From Aurifilum marmelostoma (Eukaryota > Ascomycota > Sordariomycetes > Diaporthales > Cryphonectriaceae), in assembly GCA_027559495.1 (NCBI GenBank), contig JAMXSV010000015.1, positions 620,001 through 684,000 on the forward strand: a stretch of 64,000 nucleotides of DNA, given 5' to 3'. Below, piece after piece: positions 30,401 through 41,858 of this stretch. How positions within the stretch are numbered: position 1 is the stretch's first letter; each line of letters starts with the position of its first letter. Made by a program: the position numbers and the translations under genes. Under the pieces are notes generated by a model. That model was not told where the DNA came from, did no database searches, and saw nothing but the letters and a program-made list of their open reading frames with translations.

Positions 30401-33105
30401 GTCCCTGTCGCTCTTCATCTGCTGGTCCCCGCACCGTCCTCATTTTCCTGCCCTGCCACGTCTTGTCCGCCAGGCAATCACCGCGCCCAGCCTGCCCAGC
30501 TTTTACGTGCATGTTGGCGCTTGTGGCTGGAGACCTTGAGTGTTCTCGAGAGCAGCGGCGGCAGCCGTCCTAGCCGGGCGAATGTTCGTTTGGTGGGGCC
30601 GCCTGGGGGTGACGAGTGGGTACGTACAGATTGCACCGAGATAATCTCTATTTTGCACAGGTCGATGACGACGAATCATTCCGGACTCTATGCGCCGGCT
30701 GCACCGTCTTGATGTCTCGACCGCGCGACCTCTACCAGCCACGAGCAGGCGCCGTTATGTGGTCGCGCCACGTGCAGGAGTGATATTACGACAGGGTTCG
30801 ACACTGGGACCTGCAACACATGTACGGGCATCCATCAACCGCTGTCGCATAGGCTCCCTCGATTTTCTCGAACCTCAGTTCTGGGCGTCATCTTTCATGC
30901 CACATATACGCAAGGTCGCGTACCTAGTTGATTCACCGCAAGGGCTTGTTGTGTCGTGCGCGGGTGGACAAGTCTGGGGTGTGGCGTCCAGCGAAGGCGC
31001 CGGTGTCGCGGATAGAGCCACAATGTTATATCTACACAAGCACGGACACCGTCTGTCTCGCGCTTGCGCCAATGATGAGATGTTCGGGGTGGTAATCACG
31101 GATGATCACAACCTGGATTTGTGTGAAGGAAACTACCAGAAGCAAGCTGGCTTCTCCAGGCAGAGTCTCACCTTTGATCCCTGGGACTTCTGTTAGCCGC
31201 GTTTCCAATAAATCCGAGTGTTTCCTGAGAGTTGCCCAAGCATATCCCCTGGCCCTCGCGCCGGTGTCTTGTCCCATCAACGGCGAAGAATGACAAATGG
31301 CTGTGCAGTGGGCGAAGGATCTTGTAGCGAGAGATTATTTTAGGCGAAAGCCTTTGACGTGGTCTGGGCATTCTCGATCCATATTTTCCGAGTAACAATT
31401 AGTCGATCCGTTCTCCTGACAGTACTATTTTCTTAATATGGTGAGCTGCTGCTGCTGCTCCTGGCTCTATGGTCTCCTCTTCATTGGCGTCTCAGCGGGA
31501 TTGGGCGAAGGGCCGTGGTTCTATGGGGCGGATCGCAGTCCTTGAGGGCAATTGTTCTTGTTATTCTTTAGCTCAGCTTGCCAACCAATCCAGACTGTTG
31601 CACACCGCTTGTTGACACGGCAGCTGGTGGTCCCACAAAGCTCCGACTACCCTAGGGTACTCTGTCCCAGCTCTGCTTGGACATTGGATTTTGTCCTTTA
31701 CGCCGCTGCTGCTTTCCTTACATGTTCTTGGTCTTCCTCATATCTCGTTCGATCCGTCTGGCTACTACGCACTTGGATAGGTCAAATGGAGAGTAATGGA
31801 TCGGCATATTTGGGTCGCAAACATGAAATCGTAAGGTTCAGCATGTGGGTAAGCCAATTGCAGGCTTAAAAAACAAAAGATGTCTTTACTCTCTGGTGCG
31901 ATAGTATGTTTAAGACTCTAAGCACAGTCCTGGGACTTCGTCATATATTGACAGTTCAGGCCCTCTTGTATGTAGGTATAATCTCGAATCTCTTGATTTC
32001 CATCATTCTGTAGCGTCTTGCCATGTAATTCAAACTCAAGATATGCGATAATTATACCTAGAGATCAGTCATTTGATGCCACGCCTCCAAGCCACAGCTT
32101 TACCTGTGTATGGCTGATATCTGAGCTGACTATGCTTCATCCTTTGCCGTATGATCATGAAATTGTCATAATTACTTGATCGTGTTTCATTCCCAGCTGT
32201 AATGCAATGCGTACAATATACCCTAACCTACACTCAAAATTGTCCATGTTGGAATTGGATTCAATCATAACCTGGGACCAAAGCCAAAACATCGAGTTCC
32301 AACACCCCATATTTGCCAGAAGCCGCGAGCCAGACCACAAACTTCCCAACACCGATTGAGTCTGATCTGAAAGCTTAGGGTTCCTGAGCAATGCATCAGA
32401 CCCAGCTCTGGTAGCAGGTATTTTGCGGTGTTGAAGTTCCTGCTGTTTCCTCGACAGTCCCCTCTCCTCTGTCAACTCCGTCTGATCCTTCCCACAACAA
32501 TTGTCATCGCAACCATATGTTTCGACTGTAAGCTCCGCTACGAGTTGCCTGTCCTTCCCCAGAAGGCGTGTCAGACAGGGTCGTGCCATGATCAGAGTCG
32601 ATGAGCCACGAGTACGGGAAATATGAAGGAATGGTGCGCAGATATCTGTGGGCGGATTATGCGATGATTACCTGAGAAGGACTGCCATTCAGACACTGGC
32701 GGACAAAAAAGAATGTGGTTCGTGGCTGTGCGATTTTATGGAACTCAGGTGGTGTAATCATATTGGAGAAAGCGGTATTTCCATGCAGCTTACGAATTCG
32801 ACAATCAGATGTTTGATGACTACCATAGAATTCAAATGGAACCGCGCCAATCATTTCATGGTAACAGAGAAATCCAGTACGTTCTGATCTTACTGTGATT
32901 TCCTACTAGCTCAAGCTCACCAGAAAGTAGAGGTCTGCCAAAGGGCGAAGGTAAAGAAGACAAGGCAGAGATCAATCTTCAAAAATAAAGTTTGCCAACT
33001 GCCCACTTTCATTTGGAATTGCCGCGTATAAATGAACCACTTGGCAAGCCAAGAGAGCCCAAGAAATGTAGTAATACGACAGAAGAGGGAAGAAGAGACA
33101 GGAGC

Positions 33106-33130
33106 AAAAAAAAAAAAAAAAAAAAAAAAA
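33106..33130. repeat. 25-nt poly-A run
   Basis: A homopolymer of 25 A in the gene-poor region, with no duplicated flanks or nearby coding remnant that would mark a retroposed copy. Confidence 0.8.
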
Positions 33131-34549
33131 GAAGGGTGTAGCCCCCAGAACATAACCAAAGATTCCCACTCCAGAGAGATCGAGCACCAGCCTTAAGGTT
33201 GTTTGAGCCCATGGTCTCGGCATATTGAACAAAAGCCCAACAGAAGGCTCAACCAGTCGACCAGGCGCCCTTAGGCATCAGCAGAACGTTTGGTCACACT
33301 CATATAGCTACAGAGATGCGCCCATGCTTTGTATGCGGCGCGCCCACCTGCAGGTAAGCAACGCAGCATACACTCCAGGTCCTACTTCCCATTCGCCTCC
33401 ACAACGGAAGGCCACCAAACTCCGCAGCTACCATTGTGGCATCGTAACTTAGCCGTCTCGAAATAGGCATTATGTTAAAGTAGGACGCACTGGGAAGGCT
33501 CAACATCAAGTGAGATGGACTGGTATGCAGTAACGACTGAAGGCTTTTACTCTCAGTACATGAATGCCCTCTTACTCTCATGGTGTTCCGGGACCGTTTC
33601 TCCTCGCGGCTGCGAAGAGACCGATGAAGAACGCCGCTAAATACTCGTTTCCAGACTTGCCTCGGACCTTGCTCTTGGTACTCACCCGCACTGCCAGATC
33701 CTCCCCAGTGTCTCGGTAGATCCCTACCCCGCAATGTTGCCAGAGCTTGCCTGGAGGTGATCCAGCACCGAGATCAATCGTCGTGGTATGCACAAATTTC
33801 GAAGACGCCTGAAAATGTCTCGGGATTTGATGTGCCACAACGACGCCACGCCTTGACTTCGAAACCGCCCCAGTGGGAAAACACAATCCTAGCGTCAAGA
33901 AGGTTGTACGCTGAGCCACCAGAGCTGGCCAGATAGATTTCCGCCGCGGCGAGTAGATGAGGTCTTTGTGATCAGGTAAATAGAGTACCACAGGCCAGGT
34001 AATATATTTCTGCAGCAAGATCAACCCTGCTGATGACGATGGCAAGCTGACCGTGCCAAGCCATCACCGCCACCGCGTCATCCAAAATCCGAGCTGAAAG
34101 AATGCAAACACCCCAGGGCTCTTAATCACAGCTCCATCATGTATTGGACGCCCTCTGTCTCAGCCAGGCGGTGAATCAAGGCGGCTAAAAGATTTTTTCA
34201 CGATGATCCTCGACCTCAGGTTCTCCGCGACCACTTGTGATAGGCACACCATTAATGTGGCGTCAAATGTGGCTCTGTGTATCGGGGGGAATTCCGATGA
34301 TACTTCCTCAGTTTCCATCAGCGCTTGCGAACCACGGCGCGTGTGGAAGATGAAGTAGTTCCGCAGGTGGCTCGCGCCGCAATGTCCAATGTCTCGGCTC
34401 ATTTACGTCGTCAACCAAACACAGCACCTTCGTTGAAAAGATATAATGATGAGCATTGTATACCACCCCCCCCGCCTCATCATCATGAACCGACCTGACT
34501 TCCTGGTCTCGATAATCAAGACAAAAAAAAAAAAAATAAGTGATCCGGA

Positions 34550-34627
34550 ATGAGCTTCGTGCGACAAATTGCTTTAGTCATGGCTATTGTGGTATGGTTC
34601 TCTCTAGAGCCCCCGAGCCATGTTTAA
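34550..34627 (+). CDS. 25-codon upstream frame resembling a signal peptide, overlapping the lectin start
   Basis: This short frame begins MSFVRQIALVMAIVVWFS and stops 8 nt inside the lectin gene, in the +1 frame relative to it. Read as an upstream ORF it could lower lectin translation. Its hydrophobic core and Arg-containing start look like a secretion signal. A C5 run at 34610-34614 lies between it and the lectin ATG, and one C fewer would fuse it in frame with the lectin. The gap between the two starts is too short for an intron. Which reading is right cannot be decided from the sequence. Confidence 0.35.
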   Translation: MSFVRQIALVMAIVVWFSLEPPSHV

Positions 34628-35892
34628 CATAGATTCCACTGACAATTTGAAGGCAAGCGTAGCTGCGGCTGGCAGTGACTGCATCTCGGCCATCTCATGG
34701 GGTGATCCTCGTGTTGATCTCTTTGGAGTCTCAGCCACAGGGTCCTCCATCTGGCATAAATTCTATACTGGCTGGGACTGGCAGCCGGCCAGGGCCTTCG
34801 AGTACCTCTCCGCAGCTGCCAGCCTCGAAAGCTGCCCGACTGCTACAAGCTGGGGCTCAGGACGTCTCGACATTGTTTATGCGAATGAAGAAAGTGGCGG
34901 GGCAACCCAGATATGTAAGCATGATCATTCTTCGAATCGAAGTATTGCGATCTCGTTGGAAAACACCACCATCTGACTTCGAGTTCCTCCACCAGACTTT
35001 AGCGGGGACAGCTGGGGCTCACAAGATCTCGGCGGCGAGGACATCGTCGGTGTCGGCTCCGCATCATGGGCTGAAAACAGACTCGACATCGTCGCGAGAA
35101 CCGGTAAAGGAACTTACGGACACAAGGCCTGGACTGGTGACGCATGGTTCCCTGGCGAGGACTGGGAAGACTTCGGAGGGTCCTTCTTTAGCGATCCCGC
35201 TGTCGTCTCCTGGGGACCAGGCAGGCTGGACATTGCAGGTCTCTCCGCTGATGATGGTTCGCTTCAGCACATGTACTACGATAACGGCTGGTCCGAGTGG
35301 GAAAGCCTAGGCGGTGGTCCGTTCGTTGGAAACCCCGTGGCAACATCATGGGGCCCAGAACGTCTCGACTTCTGGGCGATTGACTCGGAAGGAGAGCTGA
35401 ACCACCTGTACTGGGACGGGAGCCAGTGGTCAAGCTGGGAGAAGCTGGGCGGCGAGTTCACCGACACGCCGAGGGCTGTGCACTGGAACACCTCGAGGAT
35501 CGATATCGTCGGCAGAAACCTCGGCACTGGCAAGTTCCGCCTCAAGAGCTATGATGGTACCAAGTGGAACCCAGATGGGAAGGACTGGTATGAACTGGCT
35601 GGTCCTTTCAGATCGGAGCCGGGTCTGCTAGCAAAGCACGAGACAAGTGAGTCCAGAATTAGCTGTTGTGTTCAGCATGCTGTTATTCGTACATTGCTAA
35701 CAGAGAAATCCAGACTTCTTGTACGTCTTCGGCATCAACGATGGAAACGAGCTTAGAATGCAAATCTGGACAGGGTATGACTGGCAGCCAGGCTTTAATC
35801 AGACATGGCCTCTAGGAGAAATCTCCATCTCTTCTGACGGGGATGCCGAGATGGAGAAATTTCAGGAGGTGCTCGAGCCTCTGGAGCTTTGA
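34620..35892 (+). CDS. seven-bladed beta-propeller lectin of PLL type
   Basis: Three exons: join(34620..34914,34996..35646,35714..35892), 374 residues. Introns of 81 and 67 nt have CTGAC and CTAAC branch points and consistent phases. Six units open with a SWG-x-x-R-[LVI]-D motif (SWGDPRVDL, SWGSGRLDI, SWAENRLDI, SWGPGRLDI, SWGPERLDF, HWNTSRIDI), each followed by an H/W-rich strand and a W.xLGG-type end. A seventh, more divergent unit closes the chain. This is the repeat pattern of the bacterial PLL/PHL and fungal fucose-specific lectins, which bind fucosylated or O-methylated sugars. In the annotated frame there is no signal peptide, as in many cytoplasmic fungal defence lectins, but see the upstream frame. 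Sugar specificity is not predictable here. It stands alone in the gene-poor segment. Confidence 0.82.
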
Positions 35893-36630
35893 ACGGCCGG
35901 CTTGTCGCACAGTGGGGTCTCCGGAACGACGAAGACGAAAGGTTGCATTACCGAGCTTGATGAGTCCAAAGAGGGACCTCAGGGGAGACGGTCTCCTGAA
36001 AACATGACGGCAAACATCAACTAGCAGATCAAGTTCTACATTGATCCCCAATCTTCATGAATGGTGCTGTTGAACTTTGGCCCAGACTGCATTACCTGTA
36101 GCAGGAATTATCAGTCTCGATATTCACCGGACAAACTGATTTGTATTGATCTGTGTGATGAGCCAGACTGTAGCTTTCTGCAATACCAGACCTTATAGAG
36201 CGGCCAAACCAAGTAAGGCTGCTTGCTGCCCAGGTGCTCATCATGTCGAGCTGAGCGCCCAGTGGTGAGCCCGCTGTACAAACGAGCGCTTGTGAATGTA
36301 CTAATTAAACGCCATAATTCGGAAAGGAAGAAGGCACTCGGCAGGTAATGGAAATCAAAGATGACATATATAGAAAAAAAGGGACTTACCCCTCGAACGT
36401 GCAACCAATGCTGGCCATTGATGTCTGTACGAATGAAGTTCACTTGCCTTGGGTGAAGTCATGATCTAGCACATGCTTACGTAAAGCAGCACATCCTCCT
36501 CCTCTCAACAATGGACCACGCATCAACCTCACCCACATCTTACATAACCACTCAACATTTGCACCTGCATGGCCACAAGACACATTGTATTGTCTGAATG
36601 CAAATGAGAATGCAGTAAATTGGCAAAAAG
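35893..36630. other. intergenic, lectin 3' side to tRNA-Cys
   Basis: The stretch holds the lectin 3' UTR and sequence downstream of the tRNA. Nothing else is supported. Confidence 0.5.
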
Positions 36631-36703
36631 AGGGACTACTCGGACTCGAACCAAGGACCTTGGGATCTGCAATCCCACGCTATAACCGCTTAGCTATAAT
36701 CCC
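36631..36703 (-). tRNA. tRNA-Cys (GCA)
   Basis: The minus strand folds into a complete cloverleaf without an intron. The acceptor stem is GGGATTA/TAGTCCC (one T-G wobble) and the D arm is GCTA-AGCGGTTA-TAGC. The anticodon arm is TGGGA-TTGCAGA-TCCCA with anticodon GCA, and the T arm is CTTGG-TTCGAGT-CCGAG. The discriminator is U73, as in eukaryotic tRNA-Cys. A T-rich Pol III stop (TCTTTTT) follows directly. The D-loop and T-loop carry recognisable A-box and B-box (GGTTCGAGTCC) promoters. It is nuclear-type and looks functional. Confidence 0.97.
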
Positions 36704-38410
36704 TTGACCAACTTGAACTAAGCTTTGAAAATACACATTATAACCCATAATCAAATGGGTCTACACAGGACAGGGAGGGGACATGCCGGTCGGCATCCAT
36801 GGGACATTGGCCCCATTGCTCAGTGTCATACAAAGCAACGAAATTAGTGAGCAGTCTTCGTATATTTTTTTAGGCCGATCTGAAGCTGCAGTAAGAACTT
36901 TTGGAGAATATAGGCCTCACACTCTATGCTGGGGCTGCTGTGAATACCTAGGTTCTACAATAGGCTGCAATAGGCTGCAAGACCCCTGCACGCTGTTGCG
37001 AGATTCGCATCATCGTAGCATGCTAAGCACAATTTCGATTTCTAAGTATGCTAAATTTAGGGAAAATTGATGCTTCAAGAAGAAAGGTGCGGTCAGGACA
37101 TCAGCAGAGTTCTTTCAACATGAGCTTTCACTGGATAAGCTGGTTGGATGTGTGATGGCACTTTGAAGCTATGGCATTCATTAATATTTGGCACTAGGCC
37201 TTGATCTTCAAAGAGATTGGCCAGCAGTCGGAATGCTGACGAGTAGGTCTGAACCGTAACTTCCTCAACTCAAAGACACATGCAAAGCTTTGGTATTGCC
37301 CATGGCTGATTGGTGTGGCGTTTTGAGTGGCATGTTTTCGGTTATCACTATGTGTAAGTAATAGACTGCAAAAAGGCAGTAAGCAGTAATTACTGCTTTC
37401 TAGGGAGTCATGTTATTATCGAGATGTCAGTCATAATGGGCTCGTGGAGGCCTACGAGAACATCGATAGACAAAAGCCACACCCGCGTTCCGCTCATCGC
37501 GGATCAAAGGAATCCACGCGCCACCCAGGAAGCTTACACGGCTGACAGAAGGCCGTGTTTACCCTACCCGACGCTACATCAGCTTGTTCGAGTAGCTATG
37601 CCAACGAAAAAACTCTCAAAGAAGTTTCCAATGTCAACGTTACTCTACATTAGTTTTCTGATCTACAGGGACGAACGGTGAGGTCCCTTTGTCTCGGCCT
37701 TCAACGAGTGCCCAGGTATCTCGAGAGCCACAGAGGCTGTGCGATCATTACGTCGTTCATTAGTGCGTTGTCAGAAATCCTGTCTTTCTATTCGTATTAA
37801 TCATGACTTCCGCTTTGCTATACCACTGATATCACTACGACTTCTTCGGAGTCGAACACGGTGCTCATTCCGCTAGTGAGCGACCGACTCTCCCGAACTT
37901 CTCGGTCAGTATGAGTAGAGACATCAAGATTTGCAAATCCTCTCAATTCGCAGTCCAACAGAGCGTGGCAGCAGCCAGCTTTCGTCGACGTCGTCAGGTC
38001 GATTTGAGTTGTCGCACTAGCGGCCCAAGTGCTGACAATCGTTGAATTCGCGGACTGCCGGTGGCCTATCGGGACGATGCGGCGCATAGTGGCAAGGAGC
38101 TGACAACTTGTCCAAAGGTGATCCTTTGGCGTATGCGGTGGTCGCTGCTTGGAGACCTTGGTGGATCTCTGCTGTGCACAGGTATGGGGAGCAGACCACA
38201 GAGGGGGGCTGGTAGGCTAGGAAGGCTGACAGGTGGAAACCGACTCCTCTTCGTATTCTGCTCAACCTTTTTCCTCGCGTCATCCAAGTTGTAACGTTCC
38301 TCTGCTGGACTACGAGAGGCTGTGCTGGGATAGTGTACTATACCTTTGGCATTGACTTACTTGGGCAATTAATTGTTAATTGAATCATGCTTGCTAACAT
38401 CGAGAGAAAT
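36704..38410. other. gene-poor AT-rich intergenic region
   Basis: About 1.7 kb between the tRNA and the small secreted protein gene. Open frames at 37818-38087 and 38017-38283 (minus) overlap each other and match nothing known. No repeat family or mobile element was seen. Confidence 0.5.
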
Positions 38411-38420
38411 TATATATAAA
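38411..38420 (+). promoter_or_regulatory. TATA box of the small secreted protein gene
   Basis: TATATATAAA lies 160 nt before the ATG and is followed by a CA-rich leader. A canonical TATA box is uncommon in this window and suggests regulated, strong expression. Confidence 0.6.
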
Positions 38421-38537
38421 GAGGCAGGACGTTTCTGAAATCACCAATTCTATCTGGCCATCACCACCTCAGATCAACAGAGAACAATTCAATACGCAGT
38501 ACATCATACAAATATCCCATCAATTCTTCAGACTTCC

Positions 38538-38556
38538 AAAAAAAAAAAAAAAAAAA
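38538..38556. repeat. 19-nt poly-A run in the 5' leader
   Basis: A19 lies 25 nt before the start codon of the small secreted protein, inside its probable 5' UTR. Confidence 0.8.
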
Positions 38557-38580
38557 CATTCACATTTACCAATCGCCAAC

Positions 38581-38946
38581 ATGCAGACCACCGCCGCCTT
38601 CTCGCTCCTCGCCGCTCTGAGCGGTCTTGCCTCCGCCGCGATTCCCAATGTCTACATCAACGCATTCAGCTACGAGACCGACGTGAACACGACTCTGACT
38701 CTCAACCTCGGGGAGGCCTTTACCGATTCTACTGCGCTGAACCAGGTGTCCACCCTGTATCTCACGGGTCTATCCAACGCCGAGATCTCCATCGACACCA
38801 TCGTCTGCACCCCTTACAAGGATGCTCTGGCCAGCGTGATCGGCGGGCTGCCGTTCTATGCCGCCTCTCCTGCTTCTTACCTCTCGACCAACGAGGTTGT
38901 CATTGGCAGCATCTACTGCTCGAGCACGGCTCTGAGCTACCAGTAA
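38581..38946 (+). CDS. small secreted protein, two cysteines
   Basis: This single-exon gene encodes 121 residues. The N-terminus MQTTAAFSLLAALSGLASA is a textbook signal peptide, with cleavage expected at SAA/IPN. The mature part of about 101 residues is rich in Ser, Thr, Leu and Tyr. It has two cysteines (IVCTPY and SIYCSS), placed to form one disulfide, and an NTT N-glycosylation site. The gene has a TATA box, CA-rich leader and good start context (caacatgca). Size, secretion and isolation in a gene-poor segment fit an effector-like or surface protein. I recognise no family, so function is open. Confidence 0.78.
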   Translation: MQTTAAFSLLAALSGLASAAIPNVYINAFSYETDVNTTLTLNLGEAFTDSTALNQVSTLYLTGLSNAEISIDTIVCTPYKDALASVIGGLPFYAASPASYLSTNEVVIGSIYCSSTALSYQ

Positions 38947-39934
38947 GAGCGTATCTGAGGCGCGAGATGGGCTCGTGACTCTGTCCAGAGAGCACCCCAG
39001 GGGTCGAGCATCAAGTTTCTCCACAGAGAAAATGTGCTTGTAAAAGTCATAACTTGATGGGTGTGGCAGGGCTGGACGGGCTTATCGGATGATGAAATTA
39101 TTTGTTTATCTGTTTAGTAATCTTGGTCAACATGAGTAGGAAGGTCTGCATGTCAAAAGTCCACAGGCCTCCCTAATTGGATGCGTTTGGGTGCGTCGAG
39201 CTCGAACTGAAAGTCATAACCTACTCGAAGTATATAATAGCAATACGGCTTGGTTGGGTAGCCACCCGCCTCTGTGTGCGAAGTTGTACAAGAGATTGCT
39301 GTTAATATAATACACGCTTACAAAACTGAGAACAACAATGTCTTGAGGTTCTGTAATGGATGCTTTAGTATTTAAGTCAATTGCCAATCTTTCGCAGCCT
39401 TACGAGTGCATCGGAAAATGTTTGGATACTTAAGTAGCTAGAGTAGGGTAGTTTTGACAGCACCAAAGTAGAGATGTCTTTTAGCATCCGCACCTCCTCC
39501 CTTGCTGTCTCTATTTTTTTTCTTTATTTCTGGTTTCTTGTCCTTGGAGGGGAGGGGCCTCAGGGGGAGGAGAGGATCAGCAGAGGGTTCTGGGGTGAAA
39601 GGGCCCTCAGGCGTCTTAGCAAATCACATTCGCTTCAAAGTGACCGGGGAGGTACTGAATATCATTTGTCCATGTATCTTTAATGAAAGTCCAGTCAAGC
39701 ATGGGAATGTGAAAACAACATAGCAGCAGGGTTCTTGAGATTCAATCTGCAGCCCATCTAAGCTGTGCCTGCCCACATTGAGCCGAACCATTCACACCCT
39801 GCAGGTGGGTAGTCACTTGGAAAACGTGTGCCATCAAAGCCAACCTCAGCTTTATTTTTCGACGTCGCATTTGATGAACGCGTCCAGGATCTCGACTAAA
39901 TCCCAAACTTTCTCGACGGAGCCACTCAAGAATC
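38947..39934. other. intergenic
   Basis: The stretch holds the 3' UTR of the small secreted protein gene and the promoter of the next gene. A G-rich patch (ggaggggaggggcctcaggggg) lies near 39546. No gene is supported. Confidence 0.5.
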
Positions 39935-40724
39935 ATGTCGGCGAACATGCCTAAACAGAAGGCAACCCCAGGACAGCTGCCTGCAGCACAGCCTGCGCAG
40001 TCTGTCCCTTCATTTGTCCAGCAGCCATCTCCTGCTAGGACCCAGACTAGCCCTCAGCAGGCATCAACAATGGTCTCCAGTGAGTATGCATTGCTCTTCC
40101 AACATCATTACAGCAGACTCACATCGCGTCGCAACAGCTGTTGTTTTCACCAGAGCCACCGGGGAGAAGCTGGAGGTCTATCCATCTTCGAACACCCAAC
40201 TGGATCGGTTGATCGAAAACTTCCTGCGCCCGCATGGAACTCCTGGCCCTCAAAGCCCTCTTCGCTCTTCGATTGAGGCTACCCCAATGGTATGCACCAT
40301 TACAAGTCCCTCCACAACAAGGTACTAACAAGCCACCCTATGACTTGGAAGACTGGCGAGCAAGCCAAGCAAGGAACTCAGCAGGACATGCAGTCAAACC
40401 AGGAGCCAAAGCAGCAGAACCAACAGATCCAAAAGGTAGTCAAAATGTCCCAAAGAGTCTGACCGAGCGCTGACAGAATTCTGACCACAGACTCAGCAGC
40501 AGCCCCAAACCAGCAAGGTCCAGAAAAGCGGCAAGAGGAAGCGCGGCGGCAAGAAGAAGAAGAAGTCGACGGTAACAAGCCGCTCTATATATTTTATCTA
40601 TCCGACAAGATTGGGACTGACAGCTCTGCAGAACACGAATGTGCAGCATGCCATCCAGCAGTCTCTGCATAACATGATCGAGACTGAGAAAAAGAACGTG
40701 AACCTCGAGACTGAGGCGGCTTGA
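39935..40724 (+). CDS. five-exon gene of unknown function with basic nuclear-type cluster
   Basis: Reconstructed by splice signals: join(39935..40079,40138..40289,40352..40435,40491..40571,40632..40724), 184 residues, ending at a TGA with every phase agreeing. The intron after 40289 has a perfect TACTAAC branch site; others have CTGAC. The N-terminus is Gln/Pro/Ser-rich and disordered. Exon 2 holds the only ordered-looking segment (TVVFTRATGEKLEVYP, then QLDRLIENFLRPHG). Exon 4 holds a strongly basic cluster (KRKRGGKKKKK), a likely nuclear or nucleic-acid-binding signal. Exon 5 could form a helix (NVQHAIQQSLHNMIETEKK). I recognise no domain. The acceptor at 40351 is the least certain boundary. 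Confidence 0.65.
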
Positions 40725-41858
40725 AAAGTACCATGTCCGTATTCACAGGCTCCAAGATGGACACCACATTTGCTGGAGCTTGGATCTCAGACCGATGTGT
40801 CTAGATACATCGAAATACGGAACCACTTGCCACCTGTACGCGTACAGCCTTGCCTATAGCAGCGGCCTTGAATTGAAAGAATGTCGACATTTCATAATTA
40901 CTTGACAAAACCATTGGTTCAGAGAAGGACCACGAAGGGACGTGACTTGTTGATCAAGAACGGACTTGCATGACCGCACGTTACCTGACCTGCCTTTGTT
41001 CGATGTGGCCATCCCGAGTTTTTCACTGTCAAAGGTGGTATCGTTTCCCGTGAAGTCCCGTCTCTGCAGACGAAAAAGAGGAATAGAAACCGCACGAAAT
41101 TAGGCTGATCACAAAGTCTGGTGCCCATTTACACACGGCAAGTTGCTAAGAAGGCCTGGGATTTTCGAGAGCTCGTGCGACAGCCGACTCCTGAGGGTGA
41201 ACAAACACCAGCGGAAATCTTGGGTTCAGGGTGGTGGCTGTCCTTGATGACAGGGCCAGCACATACAAGGAGGGATTGATGATGAACCAAGTTCGATTGG
41301 CTTGCCGGGCCCGGCTGGAATGAGGGTTGATCCACAAGTATGTATGCACATGATGGCTCTCACTTGTTCCTCTGGGAAACCCCAGTTTGCAGACGGATGT
41401 TGCACATGCCGGCCCACACCGATTCTATGTCCACAAACGAGAGCATTTTCTAAAATCAGCTTGCTGTTGGCTCAAGCCAAATGAAAAAAGCCTATTCATT
41501 ATGCGCTTGGTCTTGTAAATCAAGGGTCAACGTTGTTGAAAGCCAGCGTGGACGATGCCGAGTCTGAAGGGGCCCAGGGAACCGGAAAGACCCTAACCCT
41601 GCCAAGATCCACCCTGACCTCTGACGTCGGCTTCTGGGGCTCCACGCCACTTCAGCAAGTGCGGCATGCATAATCGATAGAGCTGGTCGTAAGATTGGTT
41701 GACCACTCGACTCTTGAAGACAAGAAGCCCAACAAGTCGAACCATCTCCCCTTCCCAACGAGCACGGCGAGAGACTACCCACCACTCTACAGCAAGACCA
41801 CCACGCTTCCGTTTATGCCCTCCTACCATCACGACCACCCTCTCCGACTGCCACCACC
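40725..41858. promoter_or_regulatory. intergenic and promoter of MGM1
   Basis: About 1.1 kb with no supported gene. The last 100 nt are CT/CA-rich (accatctccccttcc, ctctccgactgccaccacc), as expected for the MGM1 leader. Confidence 0.45.

Larger units (their letters stand above)
25681..34549. other. about 9 kb without a supported gene
   Basis: No ORF here shows a domain, good codon pattern or phase-consistent exon chain that I can defend. The longest frames (29137-29853 minus, 29811-30512 minus, 30690-31196 plus, 33578-34045 minus) overlap others and match nothing I know. The DNA is rich in simple repeats: a GATGGY hexamer tract, CA and GAGC repeats, purine tracts at 27480-27720 and 28290-28380, and an A25 run. 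AT content rises towards the right. It may hold a long promoter, non-coding RNA or decayed sequence. No transposase, LTR or terminal repeat was seen. Confidence 0.5.

Noticed and set aside
30690..31196. 168-codon plus-strand frame
   Set aside because: It overlaps minus-strand frames, has no recognisable motif and lies in low-complexity surroundings.
32155..32589. 144-codon minus-strand frame, Cys-containing
   Set aside because: No signal peptide, domain or neighbouring exon supports it.
33106..33130. Poly-A run as the tail of a retroposed element
   Set aside because: No target-site duplication or coding or LINE remnant was seen next to it. It is treated as a simple homopolymer.
33578..34402. 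Two minus-strand frames (33578-34045 and 34160-34402) as exons of one gene
   Set aside because: Both begin with ATG or look partly protein-like, but I found no convincing splice link, domain or stop context, so they are left in the intergenic description.
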